Shown piece after piece: positions 30,143-38,412 of a DNA stretch of 64,000 bases. The notes under the pieces were generated by a model. It made no database searches. It saw nothing but the letters and a program-made list of their open reading frames with translations, and was not told the origin of the DNA. How positions within the stretch are numbered: the stretch's first letter is position 1; every line of letters starts with the position of its first letter. Origin of the DNA: Desulfofundulus thermobenzoicus (GTDB lineage: Bacteria; Bacillota; Desulfotomaculia; Desulfotomaculales; Desulfovirgulaceae). The stretch covers positions 20,604 to 84,603 of the forward strand of contig NZ_WHYR01000010.1 of assembly GCF_009428905.1 (NCBI RefSeq). The letters run 5' to 3'. The position numbers and the translations under genes are program-made.

Positions 30143-31225
30143 GGTATTACGGCTTATCAGGTGAGACCGGGATACACCCCATTCCAGCAGTAACATCTCC
30201 ATCCCCGGGTAAAATTCCATCCGGCCCCTCTTTATCCCCCGGTCCAGTTCCAGCAGTTTGTTTAAAATCACCAGCACCTGATCCCGGGTGAAATTGTGCA
30301 TCTGGGCAAGCACCTTGCGGGCCACGAAGGGATGGACGCCCAGCAGCCCGGCCAAATCCTCCCCCGGCCCCGCCTTTCCCATCAATTCCTGTCCCTGAAG
30401 AATCAATCGAAACTGCCGGGCCACCATGGCCAGGATGGCCGGACCGGGCTGCCCTTTGGCCAGCAATTCCCGAATACCGGCCAGGGCGGAAGTTACGTGC
30501 CGCTGGCCGATGGCATCCACCACCTGAAAAATGTTCTCCTCCACCAGAGGAACGGTCAGCCGGCGGATATCCTCCTCCCGGATTTCTTTCCGCTCACCGG
30601 CGTAGGCAATGGCCTTTTCCAGCTCATTCTTTAAAATGAACAAACTGTTGCCCACCCGCTGCACCAGCAGTTCGGCCGCCGCCGGAGCTATGGTCTTGCC
30701 GGCCAGGCGGGCCTCTTTCTCCAGCCAGCGCACCAGGTCCCGGGCTTTCAGGAAGGTGAACTCCACCACCCGCCCCTTTTCCTTGAGCGCTTTGAAGAGG
30801 CGCCGCCGCTGATCCACAGGCCCGGTGGTGGTAAAAATCACACAGGTGTGAGGCACGGGCTGCTTTAGATAAGCGTGCAGGGGCGAATCTTTTTCCCCGG
30901 CGGGGGATTTATGCCTGGAGGAACTGCCGGCCCTTTCTTTTTTTTCACCTTTATCACCGCCGGAAAAAAAGGGCGCATGACGCACCAGCACCAGGCGGCG
31001 TCCGGCCAAAAAGGGGGGGGCTTGCGCCCTTGAAACTATATCTCCTTCCCCCGCTTCTTCACCGTCCAGGATATCCAGGTTGAAATCGGCCTGGGGCGGT
31101 AAAAGTTTCTCCCGGAACCTTTCCATAGCCTTCTCCTGGAGATAAACCTCCGGTCCGTAAAAAAGATAAACCGGGGCAATTTTACCCTTTTCCAGTTCGT
31201 TGAGCAGATCTATGTAATATTTCAA
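30125..31225 (-). CDS. holA: DNA polymerase III delta subunit
   Basis: About 366 residues from the TTG at 31225, which gives the family start MKYYIDLLNELEKGKIAPVY and lies just after a GGGGTGAGG site. The frame opens earlier, at 31258. The N-terminal AAA+-like domain has APVYLFYGPEVYL, then the collar domain with QHFRLILQ-like helices (VARQFRLILQGQ) and HPFVARKVLAQ. It opens the sliding clamp in the loader. In Firmicutes comEC usually lies directly upstream; here comEC is 31 kb away. Confidence 0.93.
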   Translation of the reverse strand: MKYYIDLLNELEKGKIAPVYLFYGPEVYLQEKAMERFREKLLPPQADFNLDILDGEEAGEGDIVSRAQAPPFLAGRRLVLVRHAPFFSGGDKGEKKERAGSSSRHKSPAGEKDSPLHAYLKQPVPHTCVIFTTTGPVDQRRRLFKALKEKGRVVEFTFLKARDLVRWLEKEARLAGKTIAPAAAELLVQRVGNSLFILKNELEKAIAYAGERKEIREEDIRRLTVPLVEENIFQVVDAIGQRHVTSALAGIRELLAKGQPGPAILAMVARQFRLILQGQELMGKAGPGEDLAGLLGVHPFVARKVLAQMHNFTRDQVLVILNKLLELDRGIKRGRMEFYPGMEMLLLEWGVSRSHLISRNTKKPPC

Positions 31226-31271
31226 CGCCCTCACCCCGGGGAATATGCGGTGCACCATTATAAGCAGCCGG

Positions 31272-31431
31272 GCCGCACGGACACGACGTTGTCCCGCTCA
31301 CCCTGGTGAAGGCCGGGCTTCACCATACGCTTCAGTAAATCCGGCCACCGACTGCACCAGCAGGGTGATTGTCCCGCCTTTGGTTTCACCACAGGATTTC
31401 AGTGAACACTTACCTTATCGGTATCATCCTG
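31272..31431. repeat. Copy (B) of the dispersed intergenic repeat
   Basis: The left part has GACACGACGTTGTCCCGCTC, matching copies A and D. The right part has TTTCAGTGAACACTTACC, matching the right end of copy D. It fills the gap between holA and the thiamine-binding-like gene. Confidence 0.6.
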
Positions 31432-31437
31432 GCGAGC

Positions 31438-31743
31438 CTATTTTTTAAGCTTTTCTTCCACCGCTGAAACTTTACCGGCCATGGTCAGGGTCTTGTCCCG
31501 GCGGTCGTCAATGCGAACGGTGGTCACCACCCGTCCGGTTCCCTGCTCAAAGGGCACCTCGTGCATCCGGCGGACCAGCGGCAATATGCGGTCCAGCTCC
31601 CCTTCAATAATGGTCCCCATGGGGGTCAACTGGTACTTTACCTCCCGTGCGTCATGCAACACCTGTACACAGCGGGCCACATGGGCGCTCAAGCTGGCAC
31701 TGCCGGTTCCAATGGGAATTACCGTTACCTCCACCACAGCCAT
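31438..31743 (-). CDS. MTH1187 / YkoF-type thiamine-binding family protein
   Basis: 101 residues from the ATG at 31743 (MAVVEVTVIPIGTGSASLSA). The pattern VIPIGTGSASLS, YQLTPMGTIIEGELD and GRVVTTVRIDDRRD fits the small DUF77/MTH1187 family of ferredoxin-like proteins, some of which bind thiamine or its pyrimidine. It stands alone between holA and the HD-GYP gene, so the context gives no further hint. Confidence 0.85.
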   Translation of the reverse strand: MAVVEVTVIPIGTGSASLSAHVARCVQVLHDAREVKYQLTPMGTIIEGELDRILPLVRRMHEVPFEQGTGRVVTTVRIDDRRDKTLTMAGKVSAVEEKLKK

Positions 31744-31885
31744 CCCACGTTCATCTCCTCGAAAAATAATCGTTGTTATCAAACGTCAGTCGTCGGGTAA
31801 TGAAAACCATACCGCTGTTAAATCACCCCAAAAGGGGTTTCGCCCCGTGGCGATATTTTCCGCCGGGGGCCACGGTTCATCTTTG

Positions 31886-32977
31886 TCAACTTATTTTTTC
31901 ACTGAGCTTGAACAATTTTTCCTGTTCCAGGGTTTCCACCACCATCAACCTGGCCCGGGCCAGATCCACCTCGTACGGGGTCACCGGCTGTCCCTGGCCA
32001 TCAAAAAGCACCCGCACCACCGGATAAAGGGGCACCCCCCGGCGGTTGCGCACCACCACCCCAATCTCACCGGAACTCAAGCGAACCATGCTGCCCACGG
32101 GATAGGCGGCAATATTTTCGATAAAAGCTTTGATTGTTTGCAGGTCGAACTGGTGCCCGCCCGCGGCCGACAGGTATTCCACCACCTCATTTACGGGCAG
32201 GGCGGGGCGGTAAACCCGGTCGGTGGTCATGGCGTCGTAGGCATCGGCCACACCTATAATCCGGGCAATGGGATCGATCTCATCCCCCTTTAACCCCAGG
32301 GGATAGCCCTGACCGTCAAAGCGTTCGTGATGCTGGGTGGCCGCCTTGACCAGTCTTTCATCCCCGGGCAGCAGCCCCCGGGCATAAAGGGTATGTTTTT
32401 TGATCTGCTCAAATTCCCCGGGGGTCAACCTGTCCGGTTTATTCAAGATCCGTTCGCTGACCTTGATTTTACCGATATCATGCAGCAAACCACACGTACC
32501 GATGGCAATCAACTCTTCCCGGCCGTACCCCAGGGAAAGGCCGGCCAGTACGGACAAAACGGCCACGTCCACCGAATGGGCAAAGAGATACTCGTCATAC
32601 AGGCGGATCTGGGACAGGCTGAGCAGGGGTTCCGGCCGGGAAAGGATTTCGTCCACCATACGGGTGGCCGTGGACTGGATTTCTTTCACATCCTTCAAGC
32701 GGCCCCGCTCCTTGACCCTTTCCCAGAAGTTCCTCACCTGCCGGGCGGCCTCCTGGCGCACCGCCTCGGAAAGGGGTTCCTCCACCTGCAGATCCGGAGC
32801 AAAACCAAAATCAATGTACACAAAAAGGATGCCCCGCTTCTCCAGGGTGCTAATCATACGGGAAGAAAGGGTGGCCCCTTCCCTGAGCAGTATCCGCCCG
32901 TCCATGTCATAGATGGTGCGGGCCAGCTTCAATCCCGGGCGCAGGTTGTTTATATACACCTTTTCCAAATGAATCAC
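31886..32977 (-). CDS. HD-GYP domain phosphodiesterase
   Basis: 363 residues. An N-terminal domain (about 1-110) is of the type often found before HD-GYP. The catalytic domain (about 125-290) has LLHDIGKIKV, the HHERFDGQGYPLGL GYP motif and ADAYDAMTTDR. A C-terminal beta domain (about 290-355) follows. HD-GYP enzymes hydrolyse c-di-GMP to GMP. No receiver domain or membrane helix is present. It is the third c-di-GMP turnover protein in the window, with those at 3435 and 27369. Confidence 0.92.
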   Translation of the reverse strand: MIHLEKVYINNLRPGLKLARTIYDMDGRILLREGATLSSRMISTLEKRGILFVYIDFGFAPDLQVEEPLSEAVRQEAARQVRNFWERVKERGRLKDVKEIQSTATRMVDEILSRPEPLLSLSQIRLYDEYLFAHSVDVAVLSVLAGLSLGYGREELIAIGTCGLLHDIGKIKVSERILNKPDRLTPGEFEQIKKHTLYARGLLPGDERLVKAATQHHERFDGQGYPLGLKGDEIDPIARIIGVADAYDAMTTDRVYRPALPVNEVVEYLSAAGGHQFDLQTIKAFIENIAAYPVGSMVRLSSGEIGVVVRNRRGVPLYPVVRVLFDGQGQPVTPYEVDLARARLMVVETLEQEKLFKLSEKIS

Positions 32978-33064
32978 CCGCGATGAAGAATATTGTTAAA
33001 CCATTATTATTATTATTCTCCATCGCCGAAAGCAATCCTGCCCGCCCACGGTTAATTTTTGTTA

Positions 33065-33571
33065 TCAAAGACCCAGAAAGGCAGTAATCAGGTCCGCCAC
33101 CGCCCCCGTATCGCCGGTCCCGAAGCGGGGAACCGGGGGTTCCACCGGACCCGGCCCTCCCACCAGGGCAATGAGCCGGTCCTTACGCCCCACCAGAACG
33201 GCACACCCTTCCGGGGGGCAGACTTCAATTTGCGGCCAATCCCCCTTTTTATATCCTTCAGCCAGCACAATATCCACCGGACCCAGCAGGGACACCACCT
33301 GTTCCAGGGGCATTTCCTTCTCTTCCCGGCGGATGACGGCCACCCGGCCGGGTGCGGCAATGGCCACCGTCCGGGCGCCGGCCCGGGCATGGCGCCAGGT
33401 GTCTTTCCCCGGGTGATCCATTTCAAAATCACCGTGGTGGTGTTTGACCGTTCCCACCCGGTAGCCCCGCCGGGTCAACTCGGCAATCAGCCCCTCTAAA
33501 AAAGTGGTTTTACCAGCGTTAGACGGTCCGACAATGCAGATTACCGGCAGCCTGGACATCTTTTTCTTCAC
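33065..33571 (-). CDS. mobB: Molybdopterin-guanine dinucleotide biosynthesis protein MobB
   Basis: 168 residues with P-loop GPSNAGKTT, VGTVKHHHGDFEMDHPGKD and DIVLAEGYKKG, all typical of MobB, a GTP-binding adaptor for MobA in Mo-bis-MGD formation. The GTG start overlaps the stop of the MOSC gene (GTGA), so translation is coupled. An ATG four codons on is possible. It closes the moaA-moaC-MOSC-mobB operon. No mobA, moeA or moaE is in the window. Confidence 0.93.
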   Translation of the reverse strand: MKKKMSRLPVICIVGPSNAGKTTFLEGLIAELTRRGYRVGTVKHHHGDFEMDHPGKDTWRHARAGARTVAIAAPGRVAVIRREEKEMPLEQVVSLLGPVDIVLAEGYKKGDWPQIEVCPPEGCAVLVGRKDRLIALVGGPGPVEPPVPRFGTGDTGAVADLITAFLGL

Positions 33572-34005
33572 TCCGTTAAAACTTCTATCCGGTCACCCTC
33601 TTTCACCGGGCCGCCGGTCAGAATGCGCACAAATACACCTTCCCGGGGCATGATGCAGTCCCCGGCCAGCCGGCGGATCTCACAACCCATATGGCATTCC
33701 TTGCCGATCTGGGTCACTTCGCCTATGGCCTCGGGACCAATGGCCAGGCGGGTGCCCACGGGCAGGTTGACCAGATCTATTCCTTTAGTGGTCAGGTTCT
33801 CGGCAAAGTCCCCAGGATGAACATCCAGGCCCAGTTCCCGCATCTTTTCAATACTCTCCAGGGCCAGAAGGCTGACCTGCCGGTGCCAGGAACCGGCATG
33901 GGCATCCCCTTGAAGGCCGTGATTGGCCACCAGCATACCTGTCCCCATGTTCTTTTTCCGTGTGCCCTTTTCCGGGCTGGCGCATACGGCCACGATCACT
34001 CCCAT
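33568..34005 (-). CDS. MOSC domain protein
   Basis: 145 residues, a stand-alone MOSC domain: [40 protein letters not shown], with the conserved cysteine region near residue 102-106. MOSC domains handle sulfur bound to cysteine and bind molybdenum cofactor in other proteins. Short MOSC proteins often sit in moa operons, as here, between moaC (10-base overlap) and mobB. A role in cofactor sulfuration or delivery is inferred. Confidence 0.9.
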   Translation of the reverse strand: MGVIVAVCASPEKGTRKKNMGTGMLVANHGLQGDAHAGSWHRQVSLLALESIEKMRELGLDVHPGDFAENLTTKGIDLVNLPVGTRLAIGPEAIGEVTQIGKECHMGCEIRRLAGDCIMPREGVFVRILTGGPVKEGDRIEVLTE

Positions 34006-34514
34006 TTTTCTTCCCCCTCCCGGCGGAACTCCCCGCTTTTACCGCCGCTTTTGTAAATCAAACGGATATTTTGTACGGTCATGGCCCGGTCCACGGCCTT
34101 GCACATATCATAGATGGTCAGGGCGGCCACACTGACGGCGGTGAGGGCTTCCATCTCCACACCGGTTTTGCCCGTGGTGCGCACCCGGGACTGGATTTCC
34201 ACCTTGCCCGGAGTATGCAGGCGAAAATCCACCTGGACACTGGTTAAGCTTATGGGGTGGGCCAGGGGAATTAATTCCCCCGTTTTTTTGGCCGCCATGA
34301 TGCCGGCCAGGCGGGCCACGCCCAGCACGTCTCCCTTGCCGGCCGTGCCGCCGGCAATCAGTTCCAGGGTTTCCGGCTTCATGAGCACTTCCCCCCGGGC
34401 CACGGCCTCCCGCAGGGTGTCCCCTTTGGCGCTTACATCCACCATGCGGGCCTTCCCCCGGGAATCAAAATGGGTTAAATCACCGCCCGTCAACTCCTCT
34501 TCACTCCCCGCCAT
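33996..34514 (-). CDS. moaC: Cyclic pyranopterin monophosphate synthase MoaC
   Basis: 172 residues from the ATG at 34514 (an in-frame TTG at 34529 is less likely). It has [59 protein letters not shown] split over the second half, and the final Lys-rich region, as in MoaC. It converts 3',8-cyclo-GTP, the MoaA product, to cPMP. It overlaps the MOSC gene and follows moaA by 33 bases. Confidence 0.95.
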   Translation of the reverse strand: MAGSEEELTGGDLTHFDSRGKARMVDVSAKGDTLREAVARGEVLMKPETLELIAGGTAGKGDVLGVARLAGIMAAKKTGELIPLAHPISLTSVQVDFRLHTPGKVEIQSRVRTTGKTGVEMEALTAVSVAALTIYDMCKAVDRAMTVQNIRLIYKSGGKSGEFRREGEEKWE

Positions 34515-34547
34515 ACTTTCTCTTCCCAACGGCCGGCAGCCGTCTCA

Positions 34548-35570
34548 CTACCCGCCAATCCGTGACATGCTTTTCCCACAAACGGCCTGCCCTTCATTTA
34601 ACCCGTGCCCCCCGGGTTTATCCTGGATGGCCCGGACCACCAGGGCGGCCAGTTCATCCGGGCCGGCCCCCCGGCGCAGTGGCCCTTTCACATCAATCTC
34701 CCGGTCACGGAAAAGACAGGGTCTCAAGGCACCGGTGGCCGTCAGGCGCAGGCGGTTGCACCGGCCGCAAAAATGGTCGCTTACCGCACTGATAAAACCA
34801 ATGGTTCCGGCAGCACCCGGCACCCGGTAATAGCGGGCGGGCCCACTGCCGGCCAGCTTGCGCACTTCCTGCAGGCGCCCCATTTTTTCCTCGATTTGCC
34901 TCTTCACCTCATCGCTGGATATATGGCTCCCACCGGTCAATGGGGCCGCACTGCCAAAGGGCATCAGTTCGATAAAACGCACATGCAGGGGCCGCTCCAC
35001 GGAAAGCCGGGCCAGGTCAATGATCTCGTCATCATTGAAACCGCGGATGACCACCACATTAAGCTTCACCGGGTTTAAGCCCAGCTCCAGCGCCTTCTCC
35101 ACACCCCGCCAGACTGCTTTAATCTCCCCGCCCCGGGTTATATACCGGTAACGCCCGGGCTTAAGAGTATCCAGGCTGACATTGACCCGGTTCAGACCGG
35201 CTTCCTTGAGTTCCCCGGCCTTTTCGGCCAGCAGCATCCCGTTGGTGGTCAGGGCCAGGTCGTCAATTTCCGGCATGGCGGCTATAGACTTTACCAGACC
35301 GGTAATACCCCGGCGTACCAGGGGCTCACCACCGGTCAAGCGCACCTTTTTAACTCCCACCCGTGTGGCTGCCCGGACTACCCGGGCAATCTCTTCCATG
35401 CTCAGGATTTCCCGCCGCGGGATCAGGGGTACGCCCCCGGAAGGCATGCAGTAACGGCAGCGCAGGTTGCAGCGGTCGGTGACGGAAACCCTCAGATAGT
35501 TTATCTCCCTCTGATAACGGTCTTCCACCGGTAGGGCACCTTCCTTCTGTTCAGGGGCCGGGTTGGCCAT
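34548..35570 (-). CDS. moaA: GTP 3',8-cyclase MoaA
   Basis: 340 residues with the radical SAM motif CNLRCRYC (CX3CX2C), VRLTGGEPLVR, TTNGMLL, the C-terminal cluster motif FCGRCNRLRLT with its third Cys at LRPC, and the terminal Gly-Gly needed for activity. It performs the first step of molybdenum cofactor synthesis. It leads the moa operon; about 270 bases separate it from the divergent iron-sulfur protein gene. Confidence 0.96.
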   Translation of the reverse strand: MANPAPEQKEGALPVEDRYQREINYLRVSVTDRCNLRCRYCMPSGGVPLIPRREILSMEEIARVVRAATRVGVKKVRLTGGEPLVRRGITGLVKSIAAMPEIDDLALTTNGMLLAEKAGELKEAGLNRVNVSLDTLKPGRYRYITRGGEIKAVWRGVEKALELGLNPVKLNVVVIRGFNDDEIIDLARLSVERPLHVRFIELMPFGSAAPLTGGSHISSDEVKRQIEEKMGRLQEVRKLAGSGPARYYRVPGAAGTIGFISAVSDHFCGRCNRLRLTATGALRPCLFRDREIDVKGPLRRGAGPDELAALVVRAIQDKPGGHGLNEGQAVCGKSMSRIGG

Positions 35571-35680
35571 GGCCTGGGACAGCGACCCCGCCTATCCCGT
35601 ACAGGCAGTCAGGGATAATATTCTCGACAGGCTTGCCGATTTCCTGCCATGTTCCGGGATAACCATAAATACCACCCGAC

Positions 35681-35705
35681 CTGTCCAATCTGTACAACTG
35701 TCCAA
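35681..35705. repeat. Three tandem CTGTCCAA-type repeats (candidate enhancer or operator)
   Basis: CTGTCCAA (35681-35688), CTGTACAA (35690-35697) and CTGTCCAA (35698-35705) lie 75-100 bases upstream of the sigma-54 promoter of the dehydrogenase operon. This is the usual distance for an activator site. They could instead regulate moaA, which is divergent. Confidence 0.5.
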
Positions 35706-35778
35706 ACATCGTGTCTAATTAATTATACACCAGTATCCCGGCTGATTGCCAGAAGCTTTTCACAGCCCGGTTCTTCTC

Positions 35779-35794
35779 TGGTATCCTTTTTGCA
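35779..35794 (+). promoter_or_regulatory. Sigma-54 (-24/-12) promoter of the dehydrogenase operon
   Basis: TGGTATCCTTTTTGCA has GG at 35780-35781 and GC at 35792-35793 with ten bases between, as required for RpoN promoters. Transcription would start near 35805, about 37 bases before the first ATG. A sigma-54 activator gene lies at the other end of the operon. Confidence 0.7.
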
Positions 35795-35841
35795 CACCCC
35801 ATACCATTAATGGCAAGGTGAAATGGGAGGCGGAAGGTTTA

Positions 35842-36159
35842 ATGCGCATTACTCAACACCCCGTTATAGAATTCCGGAGGGGCCGGAAAATCAAGTTTAC
35901 CTTTGATGGAAAGGAATATGAGGGCTACGAAGGGGAAACCATTGCCGCCGCCCTGCACGGGGCGGGTATCCGGGTGATGCGGGAAAGTCCGCTGCTCCAC
36001 CGCCCCCGGGGGTTATTCTGCGCCATCGGCAACTGTTCCTCCTGCCTGATGACGGTAAACGGGGAACCCAATGTGCGCATCTGTGTGGAAAAGCTGCGCC
36101 CGGGCATGGTGGTGGAAAGTCAGAAGGGAAAGGGAGTCCTCCATGCAAAAGGAAGTTAG
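35842..36159 (+). CDS. (2Fe-2S) subunit of an HcnA / proline-dehydrogenase-type complex
   Basis: 105 residues from the ATG at 35842 with GGAAGG just upstream. A plant-type ferredoxin fold has FCAIGNCSSCLMTVNG and a further Cys in VRICVEKL (C-x4-C-x2-C with a distal C). Small proteins of this kind are the electron-transfer subunit of hydrogen cyanide synthase, D-hydroxyproline dehydrogenase and dye-linked proline dehydrogenase. It overlaps the next gene by 17 bases. Confidence 0.88.
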   Translation: MRITQHPVIEFRRGRKIKFTFDGKEYEGYEGETIAAALHGAGIRVMRESPLLHRPRGLFCAIGNCSSCLMTVNGEPNVRICVEKLRPGMVVESQKGKGVLHAKGS

Positions 36160-37234
36160 ATTCGTGGAAATTGCCGTCATTGGCGGCGGGCCCGCGGGGC
36201 TCTGTGCCGCCCTGGAAGCAGCAGACGCCGGGGCCCGGGTGGTGTTGATCGACCGCAACGAGCGGCCTGGCGGGCAATTGATCAAGCAGACCCACCGTTT
36301 CTTCGGTTCCCAAAGCCACCGGGCTTCGGAACGGGGCATCAATATTGCTGCGGAGCTCAGCCGGGCGGTGGCCGGGCACCCGCAGGTGGAAGTGCTGCTC
36401 AATGCCACTGTTTTCGGCTTTTACGAAGACGGTGTGCTGGGCTTGGAACAGCAGGGCCGGGTGTTTTACCTGAAACCCTCCCGGGTAATCGTGGCCACGG
36501 GAGCAGCGGAGAAAAGCCTGGCCTTCCCCAACAACGACCTGCCGGGGATTTACGGCGCCGGGGCGGTACAAACCCTGGTCAATGTCTACGGTGTGCTGCC
36601 CGGCCGACGGGTGCTCATGGTGGGTGCCGGTAATATCGGGGTGATTGTCAGCTACCAGCTCCTGCAGGCCGGCATGGAGGTGGCCGCCATTGTGGAGGCC
36701 GCCCCGCGCATCGGCGCCTACTGGGTGCACGCGGCCAAGGTGCGCCGGGCGGGGGTACCCATTTATACCAGCCATACCGTCAAGCGGGCCTACGGGGACC
36801 GGGAGGTGGCCGGGGCCGTCATCTGGCAGCTGGATAAAAAAGGAAATCCGTTGCCGGGCACAGAAAAGGATTTGGCCGTGGACACCATCTGCATTGCGGT
36901 GGGCCTTTCGCCCCTGGTGGAACTGCTGGCCCAGGCCGGCTGCCGGCTGGTGTATGTACCCCAGCTGGGCGGGCACGTGCCCGTGCGCAATGCCGGCCTG
37001 GAAACCAGCGTACCGGGGGTCTACGTGGCCGGCGATGCGGCCGGGGTGGAAGAGGCCTCGGCGGCCATGATGGAGGGCGCCCTGGCCGGGTTGAACGCCG
37101 CCCTTTCCCTGGGCTACGGCCGGCAGAACTACCAGGCGCGCCGCCGGGAAATCCAGGCGCAGCTGGACGCCCTGCGCTCCGGGCCGGTGGGCGAAAGGAT
37201 CCGCTCCGGCCTGGCCATGGTTCTGGCAGGTTAG
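36143..37234 (+). CDS. FAD/NAD(P)-binding subunit of an HcnB / proline-dehydrogenase-type complex
   Basis: 363 residues from the ATG at 36143. Two dinucleotide folds are present: IAVIGGGPAGLCAAL with VVLIDRNERPGGQL (FAD) and VLMVGAGNIGVIVSYQLL, plus the FAD-closing GVYVAGDAAGVEEA near residue 315. This subunit passes electrons between the substrate flavoprotein and the iron-sulfur subunits, or to NAD(P). It overlaps the (2Fe-2S) gene, and the ferredoxin follows after 133 bases. Confidence 0.9.
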   Translation: MQKEVRFVEIAVIGGGPAGLCAALEAADAGARVVLIDRNERPGGQLIKQTHRFFGSQSHRASERGINIAAELSRAVAGHPQVEVLLNATVFGFYEDGVLGLEQQGRVFYLKPSRVIVATGAAEKSLAFPNNDLPGIYGAGAVQTLVNVYGVLPGRRVLMVGAGNIGVIVSYQLLQAGMEVAAIVEAAPRIGAYWVHAAKVRRAGVPIYTSHTVKRAYGDREVAGAVIWQLDKKGNPLPGTEKDLAVDTICIAVGLSPLVELLAQAGCRLVYVPQLGGHVPVRNAGLETSVPGVYVAGDAAGVEEASAAMMEGALAGLNAALSLGYGRQNYQARRREIQAQLDALRSGPVGERIRSGLAMVLAG

Positions 37235-37367
37235 ACCGGGCGCGCCGGCCACCCGCGTCAACCACCATCACACCCCATGGATAAAAAGGCAACTTACCCG
37301 CAAGAGGGGTTTGTTTGTCCTTCAATGTCCAGTGGTTCCACTTTTTATTTAACATCCAGCAGGTGAG

Positions 37368-37868
37368 GTGATCCCTTTGCTGCCAGTAGATGGAGTGCCC
37401 ACACCGGAGGACCTGGCCGGGGTTATACCCCCACCCGAACGCCTGGCCAGGGGACCGGTGGTCATAGCCGAATGCTTTCAGCCCATCCCCTGCGACCCCT
37501 GTACCCACTCCTGCCCCCGGGGGGCCATCGGCCCCTTTACGGATATAAACGAAGTGCCCCGGGTAAATCACGATCTATGCAACGGCTGCGGCCTGTGCAT
37601 CGCCCGCTGTCCGGGACTGGCCCTTTTTGTGGTGGATATGACCTTTAGCGAGCAGGAGGCACTGGTTAAACTGCCCTATGAGTTCCTTCCCCTGCCGGCG
37701 GAAGGGAATGCGGTGACCGGCATCAACCGGGGCGGGGAAGCCGTATGCCTCGCCCGGGTGGTGAAGGTGGTGGTGACGGAAAAGATGGATAAAACAGCCG
37801 TGGTCTGGCTGGCCGTCCCCCGGCATCTGGCCATGGAGGTACGCCACTTCCAGATCAACCCAGCATAG
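37368..37868 (+). CDS. 4Fe-4S ferredoxin-type subunit
   Basis: About 166 residues. Two cysteine groups are present: CDPCTHSCPRGAI (preceded by another Cys) and CNGCGLCIARCPG, fitting a two-cluster ferredoxin domain at about residues 35-85, followed by a beta-rich tail. The GTG at 37368 overlaps the AGGTGAGGTGA site, so a TTG at 37377, six bases after the site, is the likelier start. It probably carries electrons from the dehydrogenase to an unknown acceptor. Confidence 0.85.
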   Translation: MIPLLPVDGVPTPEDLAGVIPPPERLARGPVVIAECFQPIPCDPCTHSCPRGAIGPFTDINEVPRVNHDLCNGCGLCIARCPGLALFVVDMTFSEQEALVKLPYEFLPLPAEGNAVTGINRGGEAVCLARVVKVVVTEKMDKTAVVWLAVPRHLAMEVRHFQINPA

Positions 37869-37882
37869 ATCCTGAGCAAGCC

Positions 37883-37976
37883 GGGGTGCTGTCAGCGCGG
37901 AGCACCGGAGTGAGCGTTGACCCGGCACCCACTGGTACATCACGTCTTCGTAAAACCGGTGGTATCAATTAAAGTC
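37883..37976 (-). repeat. Copy (C) of the dispersed intergenic repeat
   Basis: Bases 37887-37918 match 55669-55700 on the opposite strand at 31 of 32 positions (CGCTCACTCCGGTGCTCCGC and onward). An AAAACCGGTGGT end as in copy D also occurs near 37954. It separates the ferredoxin and BFD-like genes within one operon. Confidence 0.65.
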
Positions 37977-38127
37977 TGAAACAACGGGAGCGTAGTAGCA
38001 TTCCGGTGAGTGCCGGGCGGTACCATAGCGGGGTCACTGAACATTTACAGCCAGCTGTTGTATGTGGTCTTTTTCAAACAGGCCCTGGATCCGGTTAGGG
38101 ACAACATAATCGAAAGGAGGGCGGCCC

Positions 38128-38412
38128 GTGGAAGAGAAAACCATTATCTGCCGCTGTGAGGATGTCACTCTGGAAGAAGTCCGGCAGTTGCTCCGGGAAG
38201 GAGCCCGTACGCTGGACGAAATCAAACGCTTGAAACGCTGTGGCATGGGACCCTGCCAGGGGCGCACCTGCCGCCCGCTGATTGCCGCCGAAATCACCCG
38301 GGCCACCGGTCAGGACCCGGCCACCCTGCCGATGCCCACCTTCCGCCCGCCGGCAGTCCCCATAAAGCTGGGGATCCTGGCCAGAGGAGGTGCCGGAAAT
38401 GAACAGGCATGA
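38128..38412 (+). CDS. BFD-like (2Fe-2S)-binding subunit
   Basis: 94 residues from a GTG with AAAGGAGG 7 bases upstream. Residues 1-55 hold a bacterioferredoxin-associated-ferredoxin type domain with CRCEDV and CGMGPCQGRTC (C-x-C and C-x4-C). Such domains occur fused to, or beside, the FAD/NAD subunit of hydroxyproline and proline dehydrogenases. The rest is a Pro-rich tail. It overlaps the flavoprotein gene by 14 bases. Confidence 0.88.
   Translation: MEEKTIICRCEDVTLEEVRQLLREGARTLDEIKRLKRCGMGPCQGRTCRPLIAAEITRATGQDPATLPMPTFRPPAVPIKLGILARGGAGNEQA

Noticed and set aside
35897..37261. A 454-codon minus-strand open frame
   Set aside because: Antisense of the (2Fe-2S) and FAD/NAD subunits, both of which have clear motifs.
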